From Himantopus leucocephalus (taxonomy: Eukaryota > Chordata > Aves > Charadriiformes > Recurvirostridae), in the NCBI GenBank assembly GCA_003993805.1, contig RSEF01000001.1, positions 203,221,328-203,285,327 on the forward strand: DNA of 64,000 nucleotides, in the 5' to 3' direction. Positions 1 through 11,229 of the stretch are shown piece after piece. Within the stretch, counting starts at the first letter, position 1, and each line of letters starts with the position of its first letter. The notes below the pieces were generated by a model. The model searched no databases. It had not been told where the DNA came from and was given only the letters and a program-made list of their open reading frames with translations. The position numbers and the translations under genes are program-made.

Positions 1-3000
1 TAGGGGTTCCTGGTTTGTTTTCAGACCTGCAGGTGTTAGGTACGGCTCCTACATGAGAATCCAGAGTAGATTTGAACTGAAGAATCCCAGGCTGTCTGAC
101 AAACAGACAAACATTTCTTGAATACAAACTTCCACAGTTCTGTATGTAGCTTGTACACTCTTACAGTGGACAGGGGTTTAAAAAAAAAAGATTGGAAGAA
201 TCTCACAGTGGTGTGAAGTATTTCTGGTGACTGGGATCTATAGGGGAGGTCCATTTTCCACTATCTGTGGCCTGTCATAGGTGCACTTGGCCATCAGTCA
301 CAGGAAGCAACGGAGGAATGTGTAGTGTGAGTTGTATAGTAGATATAGCTTTTCTCTGACACATACGTAGAACTGACAACACCGTTTTCTTGACTTCTAG
401 AATGAGATTTTTGGCCCAATAAAAGTGTTCCTATTAAGTTGGAAGGGAAAAAAAACCCTTGAGGTTTAAACATGGATTTGTTGTCAAAATACTGTCCCTT
501 CTCTCCATGCAACAACATCCAGGTGATAAGTAATTACTGAATCAGGTAACTGAGTTGGAAGGCCTCTGGGAAAAAACTTAGTTTTAAATAGTGGATCTAC
601 CACAACCTGAAACAAGTCTTTCTAGTGGCTTTGTATTCTTACTGTTCCTAGAAAGAAGAAATCTTACCCAACTTCACCAACTAACAGAGACTCTCTTGTG
701 ACCTTTGCCTGCCTAGATAAAAAAAAAAAGGGTTACCCTATACAATAGTAAAGAGAACCAGTCTCATTGTATAAGGACTGTAACTGGATGAACCTCGATA
801 CGTTAAAATTACTGAGCTCTCAAGTGTCTCGCTGTGAGGAAAGGTTGCAGAGTGGTCACCTCTGCTGTGACTTTTGTGTTTTCTCCTGTATTGTTAACTA
901 CTTTTAACTCAACAATAGATAGCTTTGGAAGGTTTGGGGAAGAGTAAATACTTTGTCTGCTGTAATTGCGACATTTTTTGTTTAAACTTGATTTCACTAA
1001 CCTTTTCTCTCTAACAAATGGCGGCATTGTCTGGAATTCAGGAAGTTGAATACTCCTGAACGGCCAGTCTACTATGTGTGTGAGCACATCTTTTTTTTTT
1101 CTTGTAATCAGCTTATTTAAGGCTTTTTGTGTTCTTTCTGTTTTTCACTGACTTCCAGGCTACACAAGTAGTGTGAAGAAAAGCAGCCTAGCAGAGCTTT
1201 TAAATCAAGTTCATGGGGTCTCTGGTTTCCCTCTCCTGCACTAAACGCAGCAATAATTAAAGTGGCACAGAGACTGTCTCTGCCTACTGAAATAGAAAAA
1301 CTATAAACGTTCATTTAAAAAAACTAATCCAAAGAATCTTTAGGATGAAGGATATACTAGATGTGGAGTAGTCAACTTAGAGAAGAAACTAATAGCTTGT
1401 GTTTAAGACAGTAAATGTAGGAACTGGGCATAAAATTGTCTCCTACTAGAAGATTAGAAAGAAGTACTGTTCACAGCTGACACCACAGTGCCTTTGGGGA
1501 AAGGAGCGCTATTGTGCAAGAAGCTGGATGAATGGTTGAAAGTCAAGAGACCAAGCGGTGGTTCTTCCTAGAAGGCTGATCCCAAATCATGATAAGGTAT
1601 CAAAAATAGTTGGCACCGTCTTATTTCTTGTGTCCTGTTTCCCAACTTATATGTAACACTTGAACCCTGATATGGTAAAATTATGCTAGTACTTCTTGTG
1701 GCTGTTGAAAGAGGAAAAAATTAGGTGTACTTCTAAAAGTGAAGAGGCTTCTGTTTCTTCCACTTGATTTTTCCTGCTAGTTGAGTTGTGTGTATAGCTG
1801 TCAAACAACATGTTAAAGAAACCTTTTGTTCTGAAATGTACTGGAGAACTTTCTGTACAGTGCTATGACTAGAAGGCTTGAATGACCCTGCAATCTAGTT
1901 TCAGTCTTAACATTTGAAAACAGCTATGGTTAAGGAAGATAACATTGAAGACAATTTAAAGCATCCTAATATTTGGCTTTTTAGCCAATTTTCGAGGAAT
2001 TAATTTACATGAATTATTCTGTGGAGGTCCAGGCATAAATCCTCTCTGGAAGTCAGCTGCAATAGCTTCCCGATCCCCTGAGGATGGCAGCCTCGTCATG
2101 TATACTGAATTGCCAGGCGTGGTATTTATCTGAAAGCAGTTTTACAGGTGAGAATTAATCTCTCCCTCCCACCAGCCCTGTCCTGCCTTTTATTCCTTTG
2201 TTTTCTTAGGATCTCTGAGCTAAACCCATCAGTTTTTCCCAACTACTATGTCAGAATATTTACTGGCATACTAAATATCTTCTTTGTAGAAGAAATAAAT
2301 GCAAACCTATCTTGAAATCAACCCTGATGAATAATCACTTAAAACTTCAAGTTGCTTATCTGTATTCTTGTTGTTTAACCCTAAAAATCTAGCTGTATTT
2401 TCCAAACATATTTGAACAAGAGCAACAACTCCATTATGGAAGTTTCACAAAGCTATTTCCCAAGAGGTTTGATATCAAAAAGCTGTGATTTACCAAATTG
2501 ATTTGAAAGGCTGTAAAGGACTTGTTGCTTTATTAAGGTTGACCTTTGCCTTTAAGATACTGTGGAGATGGGGCAGTTTTCCATAAATTCAAGAGAACTT
2601 GCCTGCACCCTGCTGTGAATGCAGGCACTGATATGTGGCCTCAAGATGGGGGTTTGCAGATACTACCTACAGCTGCCAGGGTCTAGATTCCCTGATTCCC
2701 TGAAGGGAATGGATACGCACACAAATGTGAGGAGTAGGTGAGCATTTATTTTTTTCTTCTGCTCCTGTGCTACAAAGCAGGGTGAAATGTCTGCACAGGG
2801 AAGGGCAGTTGCCTCCTCTCTGGGAATATTTCAAATTTCCTTGATGTTTGGAATAATAAAGCTGTTGGAAACATCTGAGGCTCTGCCCCTCACCTGCTTC
2901 TGCTGGACAACGTGGGGGTAGTAGTGCTCTGTTTCGGTGGTGCTATGTTGGGGACAAGGCTACATGGGTGGTGGTCTAGCAAAGGACCTGGGCTATTATA

Positions 3001-6000
3001 GAGCAGTAAAATGCCTTCCTGTTTTAAACCAAGTCAACAGAAGAAGGAAGTAAAAAGCAGAAATTGTGTAGTAAGCATGTACGGTGCCTTTGCCCTTCCT
3101 TGTTCTCAGTAATTTTCAGTGTTTTCCCCTTCACGATCCTTTTTCTACCAGGTGCCAAATTGTGTCTTCTGGGGGGTATAAGTTTGGCTGTAGATGTGGT
3201 TTAAAGACTCTCTAATAAAATTTTCTTTACAACTTGTTTCTGTGAGGTGCCAAATGCCTCCTATTAGATGCTAAGTGCTTGACACAATGTGGTATTAGGA
3301 CTTTAAATCAACCTTGTGCAGTGATGGTCCCTGTGATGCTTTCACTAATAAGAAATAATGGTAAAAGGCTCTGTAGAATGTTTGAAGTGGCAAAAAAGAT
3401 GGTATTTAAGGGACAGGCTACTGAAATTTGGGTGTCATTTCAAAGGCGTTTACAATGCTGAAAATGAGATTTGACTCTGATTTCAAGTCTGTGAAGGTAT
3501 TGTATAAAAGGTTGTTTGCTATCTAAAGTGTTACTTGATTTAAAATAATTGGAATGAGGGTATTAAACTGGCTGAGAGATTTGTGTAATGTCTGCTATTG
3601 TGTGGGGTTTTTTTGCACAATGCATCAAGCACTATGGACCAGCATGTTTCTTCTTGCCTTTAAGGAGAAAGGCAGAAGCATGTGTAGAGGAAGGCTTGGT
3701 TCTGATTTTTGGGATGGTTTGCAAACGTGTGCATTAAAGTTTAAGATAATGAGGCACACTGGACTGAAGTGCCAAAGCAGTGAAATAATGGATCTCTGGG
3801 TAAATGTTTAAGAGTAACCAAAGTATGTTTTACTGAAGAAAATTTAAGGCACCAATTTAAATATAAGCATACAAAGCAGGAATACCTTCAGATAGTGATG
3901 AAGTTTCATCTCTGAGGTCAGATTCAGCATGGCACTTAATGCCTTTGGAATAAAACCGAATACTTCACTAAAAGTAAGGGATCTTTGTTTTGGGATGCTT
4001 GTCACTTGCAGGCTTGAACCTGTTTCTCTGTTACAAATTGGGCGTAACTGCAGTCTTTGTAATGGGGAATTGGCTACTCTAACCATCTTGGATAGTCTTA
4101 AAGACTTTAGTGTTTATCCATGTGAAAGGTGATAGTTCCTGTGATAGATTTTAAAATAATTATTTGATATTGATTTTTTGACAATAGTAGGATGGGCCTT
4201 TTAACTACAGGACCAGGCTAATGCAGAGATGCTAGTCACTCAATAACTGCCTTTAGGTACTGCTTAACAATTTCTCCCTATGTTTAAATCATTTTGACAC
4301 AGATCCTTTATTTTGTACATCAGTATTTTGTACTTCAGATTGTGACACAACTTTAATAAAAAAACCCAAACTTTTCTGTTAATGAAGAAATTATTAGGAA
4401 ATTCTGATAGGCAGTTTCTTATTGTATATTCCTTCTAGATATCTTATCATCATATTTTTTAATGATATGGAAAACTTCAGTAAAACACTTAATTACTGAA
4501 GTGGGAAAGATGGGCTTTAATAGTCTTATATCTGTTTCCCAAAAGTAAAAGCTTTGCTGTTACACAAGTATCAAATATTCGTTTTGCTTTTATGGTGAGG
4601 CCTCTTCAGCATATTGTTGTAGGCAGTATTGTATAAACGCCAAGAAATTATCTTGTTTGAGAGCACTTGCTGTTTAGATAATACTTATTTGCAAAATCAC
4701 TTGCATTGTATGTTTTCTAGGTTTAACTATATTAATCTATTACATTATGTCTGGTAATTAAAATAAATGGCTCTAGTTATTTCTTCACTGTAAACAGACC
4801 TTCAGGACTTCATATTTTTCTCTTCCAATGAATGATGATGAATTAAGGATGTTCTGTTGTAGAATTGGCTGAGTTCCTGAAACTGTTTGTGCAAAAGTGG
4901 TTTGAAAGCCATCGAAGATTTTGCTTTGTGGGTTCCAGTAACCAAATAATTTTGTTGCTGCAGCTTTATTCATAGCAAATTGATAATATTGTTATGAAAA
5001 CCTGTGTAAACTAACAAGGTAGAATGTGACATGAAATTCTTGCCTTCTTGCTGTTAGTTAGTTGTTATTGGAATTGGCTGTTAAATTGTATTGAGTTACA
5101 GGAGCATAATAGAAAATTTTGCTGGAAGTTATTCATAGTTCAGTGTAAGCCATTGTGCCTGTTCCTTCAGGATGGTGAAAATATCTTTGCTTATAATATA
5201 ATGAAAAAGCTTACGGCTGCTCTTGTACCCATGAGTAGAAAGATTGTCATAAAGTCTGCTGGGATTTTTTGGGAAGGAAGACACTGAATCCTGTTTATAT
5301 GCAGCAGGAATAGCCGTATACTACAGAATGAAACGAAGAGCAGTTGTTTGAATTTTATTGCAGCAGTGAGAAGGAATAGTGGGGTTTTTGTTTTGTTTCA
5401 CCTGGAAGTTGCAGTTAATTCACAGTATAAAGCAGTGAATTTGAAGCACAAGCTATAATACTGCTGTCTCCCTTCCTTTCTTCCACTTCCCTCAGCCCCC
5501 AGAAATCCAAACCCCAACAAAACCCCAAAGAACCCCCCCCAGGCATTGCCCCCTGAGTTAGATAGTAAAAACAAAACAGCATCTGTGCTTGAGAGGTGGC
5601 CAAAATGAAATTAAGTTATTACTAGAGAGTTAACATTGTTCTGTTACCTTGAGGGAAATAACCCTCAGCAGAAATGTTTTGCTTCCTAATTTGACCAATT
5701 TACACAAAGCAATTTAATGTGTATTTTGCCCTTGCTGTGACACTTGCATTCTCAGACACGGAAGGTCCCTACCGGCGAGGGGAGAGAAGGCAGCCAGGCA
5801 AGGGGAGGGATGCTCAGTGCCAGCTTCAGATATTGAGATATGTGAGAACTGACATCTGTCTGAGACAATTGTTCTCAAACACTGCGACACACAGAGCAGT
5901 GCTCTGTGGGATTTAGCAGGGGGAATGTGCGATGGTATAGTAACAGCTGGCTACAAATATGGATAGCAGGCCTGCGAACACAAACAAAAGAAAGCCTGTG

Positions 6001-6459
6001 CCTAGGTCAAAACAGGGAAGGGAAATTATATGTTCAATATACGTTTGCTAAGATAGCTATTGTTCTCCTCCTAATAATTTTCTAACAAACTGTGAGGGTA
6101 AAAGTAAGTTCTTTGGTTACTCCATTGATTCTTCTGGTATTTACACAAACTCGTTTACTTCTGCAACTTTTGCTCTTGGTTCATTACAAGTATCTGTCCC
6201 ACCCCTCACCATTTCTTCTCCTTCCAGCCCAAATGTTCACCAGCTTTTGGAATAACTTTGCATATATTTTTCTCTAGGTTAAAAAAAAAAAGAAAGTTTC
6301 TATTTTGCTTTATGTTGTGATAATTAGATTGAGTTAATGGAGATTAAGACAGGGATGTAACCAGTTAAAAGATGATATGCTTCTGAACTGGGAAGGCATT
6401 AGAGATTAGTCTAAATATCTTGTTGTCATGTAATGTTTCAGCTTATTCTTGCTTTGTGC

Positions 6460-6668
6460 TGAAACATTCTATCAATTCTCTGCCTGTTACATTGAAAAAA
6501 AAATATTGCAAACATATTGTATGCCATATTCTAATCAATTGTCTTCCTTGAGCATGAATAACAANTGAAACATTCTATCAATTCTCTGCCTGTTACATTG
6601 AAAAAAAAAAATTATTGCAAACATATTGTATGCCATATTCTAATCAATTGTCTTGAGCATGAATAACA
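6460..6668. repeat. false tandem duplication at a single-N contig joint
   Basis: 6460-6564 and 6566-6668 are near-identical and directly adjoin a single N at 6565. They differ mainly in an A-run length, a TT insertion beside it and a 4-bp gap (TTCC). This is the pattern of two overlapping contig ends that were abutted rather than merged. Confidence 0.85.
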
Positions 6669-9600
6669 GCTTTGAATAGTGTGGAATATTAAAAAGACAC
6701 TTAATACTTTTCTATTTTAAAGTAACAAATTTTGCATGATAACAGTCACTGATTCTGCTTTCACAGAAACAGGAGTATTCTCATGGAATTAATGCATGCA
6801 GATGGTATGGCCCAATAGAAAACAGGACAACTTTTTATTCTAGAAACATGAACGAAGAACAACTTGTGAGATTGGTCTAGAAAAGAGTTGAAGGATGTAA
6901 AAGGTGTTGCAAAAAAGAATGGAATGACTTTGTTCTCCTTGTCAAAAGTTAAAATTTTAATTGTATTCATTCAATTACCTAAAATGCTGGAGGAAAATGT
7001 TAAGCAGGAGGCAGTGTGGAGGAGAAATCTGGTGCATCTCTTACTGGTCCTGTGAATTTAAGTCATATTCTTTATGGCCAAAGAGCCAAGCCTGGTCTAC
7101 CACCCAGGAGGGACTGTGTGAGAAACTCCTTGGAGAAGGAAGGAAGCATGCAGGGGGCTCTTGAACCTAGCCTTGGTTCAAAGTTTTACAGCACTTAACC
7201 TGAAACTGCTGCCTTAGAATACATTTACCAACAGTTTCTAGCTTACAAGTTTCTTTCTATCACATGCAAGAGGTGGGGTTTGAGGGGAGGGTGTGTATGC
7301 CGGCAGGGAAGTGGGCCTCTACCAAATCTTCACTGTTTCTTGCTCCTGTCCAACTCGGGTAAGTCATAAGATAGATGTGGCTTCGTCAGAAGTTTCTCTT
7401 GTGCACATTGGTGTTTTGGGATAATGTAATAATGGGTGGACTGGGTAGCCATGCACCATGCTTTTTGAGGGACTTTCATGAAAGGCCCTGAAGCTGCAGT
7501 GAGATGGCTCTTTTGAGCTGTACTTAAGAGTTTAATGCTGCTGGTAAGAATTTATGCAGTGGTACAGAAATAATGCAAATGAGGAGATACATTTCAGACT
7601 ACTGGGGGTATTGTCCCTTGTAACTGGTGCTTCAAAGTCTCTCACAAAGATGGAGATGAAAAGGTGTGAAGCAGCCTAGTCAGTAAAAGAAATAAATTCA
7701 AACAGAAGAGTCTTAGCAAGGCAGGGAAAAAATGTATTTGGTATGCCATAGTCCAAGGACATCGAGCCTGGGTGATGGGCTGGGTGAAACATCAGGCTCT
7801 GAACCAGGCAGTGTTTCAGTGGAGCGGTTCCTTTGGATCCCCTATGTATTTGCGTAAAAGTGAAAGTTGGACATCAAGCTGGAAGATCACTTGCTTCCAA
7901 GACACTTTCATGAGCTGGAAATCAGTGTGTAATTCTAAAGATCTCTAATAGAGGTTTCAGACTTCTTGCAAACAAGACTCCTTTAGTCAAGAGAACAGAA
8001 AGCCTGGTTGAAACATTAAGAAATCTGAATACATTCAGATGAGTGAAAAATATCTGCCTGAAAACTGAAGAACAAAGAGCACGTGTGTTAAGGTTTGTAA
8101 TTTTTATAGAACTGTAGGAAGAATATTTCAGTAGGGAGAGTGGGGGATCATAAATGCTTGTGGGGTGCTTTTTTTCTTGAAGAGCAGATATTTAATCTTG
8201 CAAGGAACAAACATTGCTTTACCAGAACTTGTTGCTTTCTGGGATGGAAAGTGAAGGTGTGAATGCTCTGAAACCAAAGTACTTAAAGAGTTGGAAACTT
8301 GCCCTTTTTATTTGTAATGTTTCTGTTACAAGAGAACTTACATTGGCCAAGGGAGATTTAAGTCGGACAGAACTCTTGCTTTTCCCCCAACTCCCCCAAA
8401 TCCGCAAATCAATGAAGAACAGATTTCTCTCCACATAATTTTAAGATGTATGGATTCATGGTGTCCGTAAGTTATGAGTGTTTGCCTGTGGCTTGATTTG
8501 GGTCTGACAAACTTGCTGAGCTCAAGCTTTTATGCCAAGTAGTCTTCGAGGCAAATGAGAGGGAAAGCAGACCACAGGACTGAAGAGGTGATGTGCAGGT
8601 CAGGCATCCACATTTCCTAGGTGTGGGGTTTGTAGCGTAGGGGTAAGTGCGTGGCACGACACAGGAATGTGCTTCTACAACTAGATCTCGCCAACACTCC
8701 TCACTTCTGCTGTGAAGTGAAGACAAAGTGTGTACAAGGGTGAAGTAGATCAGAAGGCAATGTGAGCGGGTTGGATGCTTGGCAGGGATTAAAGGAAAGA
8801 GCTCATGGAAGTGTGTGCGTGTGAGAGGAGGGTTCTTGTCAAGTGTGTTCATAAATGTCCTTTTAATTATCAAAATGAGGTAGTGTCAAAGGAAAGCAGA
8901 ACTCCTTTAAGAAGCTGCCTCCATTTGTGAGACTTGGGGAGCTCATACAGGCTGAGTTAAAGCCCCGTTAGCCGGAGTGCAGTCTGATAGTCTGTGTTGG
9001 CCGGTAACAGCTTAATATGATGTGATGTTAAAGCACTGAGAGATAAAAAGACTGAGATAGTCACAGATGCACTGATGAAAGTGTTGTGTGTCAGGCCGTG
9101 AGCTGCAGTGAACAGAGGACACTTCAATCGGCTGCAAGGAGGCCTGTGAACACACTGAGGTAACTTGCCCCAAGGCCAGTGTTCTACAGGGTGCAAATAA
9201 TGGAGGAGGGACTTGTCTGAGGAGCGTTAACTGCTGTTAAGTGTCAGACTGGAGACTAAGCTAGAATATGAAAGCATAGTTTTGTTTTATTCTCTTGCAG
9301 CACTAGCTGTTGCTCAAACCTGAGATTACTTTGGGACTTTTTGATTGTATGTTTCTTTAACTTTATATGTAGCAAGACTCGGCTCCTTTTGGAGTTATGA
9401 TACATGAAGATTTGAGAGTTAATGTGATCGCATTCTTCTGAAACTGAAGAGGAGTAGTCACAGTCAGACAAAATCTACCTCTTTCCGTGTGTGTGTGTGG
9501 GGGTGATGTGGCAAATGCACGCGGCTAAAAGGACACCGTTGTCGATTGTGTGGTGGGTGACTTGTAGTCACTGAGGAAATCCTTCGTAAGTACTACAGTG

Positions 9601-9922
9601 CACTTAACTCAGGAAATCGGTTATGCTGGAATAAATGGGCACTAGCATTGTTCTATGGTGAAGACTGGCATGAGATGAAAGGTGGACAATAGACAGCGCA
9701 TTCTTTTAAAAACTCTTAGTGGATGGGGCACAAAGAAAATAACCATATGAACTCAGTGTTGAAAGTAAGTGTTCAAAAAACCTTCAGTGCAAAGCTATTT
9801 GTGTTTAATTTTTTTATATGTACAAGGGGACCTAAATTAAAGAAAAAGATGAAACACGACCAAATATAAAAAAATAGAGCACTGCTTGCCTGGAAAAGGT
9901 GTGTGTATTGGGTTTTGGTTTG

Positions 9923-9936
9923 TTTTTTTTTTTTTT
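9923..9936. repeat. T14 homopolymer
   Basis: Fourteen T, then ATTTC. On the minus strand this is AAT followed by an A-run, which is considered as a possible tail for the coding-like stretch at 10.2-10.7 kb. Confidence 0.85.
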
Positions 9937-10239
9937 ATTTCACTGGAAACTGTCTTTGGGCTCACTGTGATCCAAAAGTCTCTTCTAATTTTGTCTTTGC
10001 CACCAAGTTCCTTTCTTTTTCCTCAGGGGAAAAAAAACCTCTCGCACTGTTTTCTACTTCTGTATTAGGCTAAGTGAGTTTACACAAAGCTATTGCCAAA
10101 AAACCAAAACCCCCACCCTTTTCTAAAAGCTAGAACATTCTTGGCATTTCAACTCTTGAAAGTTTGATTTACATTATCCTAAATCAGTCTCCTTGATATT
10201 AATCAATACTTTCTCTCAGTTTTAAAACAGGAAATAGCT

Positions 10240-10712
10240 TCAGTCTGTGTTTAAACCCTGCAATGTCTCATGTCGTGACCTTTTAGTAGTTTGTTCCTTT
10301 TCTCCCCCCTTCCCCTGTTTTTCCTTCTTTTCCTTTTCACAAAGGCCCCTCAGCCTGCCTGTCTTTGGGTTTTTCCTGAACAGTTGGAGCTGTAGATATT
10401 TCAGTTCCTGCTTTGGGTACATGCGTCTTACGGGCTTCCAGTGCTGACTTTCTCACCTTCTTTGGCCCTCCTCTTTGCTTTCCTTTCCCTTTCATATCAT
10501 GCTGTACTTCTGCCAGCTCTTCAGCTTCTTGCACCCACTTGAGCCCTGGGGTGTAGGCTTCTTGTAGTCTGAAAACCCTCTGCTCCATCTACAGACATAA
10601 TGAACTTCTTGCCACCAGCTGCGTAAATCACTGTTGTAGATGGTAGTGTCAAGTAGGTTGGAGCATGTGGGATGCTAATCCCACTGTCCAAACAGGCAGT
10701 ATAGGCATCCAA
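10240..10712 (-). pseudogene. coding-like broken stretch, possible retropseudogene
   Basis: On the minus strand, one frame (10712-10521) reads as a plausible globular stretch containing HAPTYLTLPSTTVIYAAG. Around 10590 the protein-like reading passes to another frame (10588-10337) with a Lys/Arg/Glu-rich low-complexity tail, and a third frame (10422-10240) continues the basic character. This looks like a coding sequence broken by frameshifts, but I cannot name a parent gene. A 14-base T-run at 9923-9936 (an A-run on the minus strand) about 300 bp downstream would suit the tail of a processed copy. It may equally be coincidence. Confidence 0.22.
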
Positions 10713-11158
10713 TGATACTGTGCGTTAGGCAATGGAAAGCCTATATTTCTTTGTGGCGTTCTGTTAGGTAATTCAATAGTGTTAAATCCGTTCCTGAAGG
10801 GGTATGGGGACACTTAGTATCTCTCCATTGGTTTCCATTTGTTGCCTTTGGAGACCTGACAAACCAAAAGTATTGGAGGGCTATTAGTCTTAGCTGAGTA
10901 GACATATATTGAAAGAACCCTGTACATAATATTAACAGACCTTGGCATAATTAACAGGATCTTCTAGGAGGGGCCCCAGGACTAAACTGGCCAGGATATT
11001 ATGCTTAGCTTTTGCAGACATCGAGAGTGAAGGCTCCTGGCAGGGCAGCTGTGTGACGGGACGCCAGTGCGGTGAGGAATGCTGGTGTTAACTTATTCAC
11101 TCATGTACCAGAACAAACAGATGGCACCATTAGACTTCTACATAGTTTCTTTCTTTTT

Positions 11159-11229
11159 GGTGCAGATATCTCGTGTCTTCATGAGAATAAAAGTGTTGTC
11201 TTTTTTTTTTAAAAAAAAAAAGGTGCAGA
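11159..11229 (+). mobile_element. candidate tiny polyA-ended retroinsert with 8-bp target duplication
   Basis: GGTGCAGA occurs at 11159-11166 and again at 11222-11229. Between them lie 55 bp with an AATAAA at 11186-11191, then a T10-A11 tract running directly into the second GGTGCAGA. Target duplication, polyadenylation signal, A-tail and target duplication is the layout of a severely 5'-truncated retrocopy. The unit is short and may be a chance arrangement. Confidence 0.3.

Noticed and set aside
8472..8873. 133-codon minus-strand open frame rich in Ser, Thr, Cys and His
   Set aside because: It reflects a purine-rich plus strand. There is no domain, start context or splice evidence.
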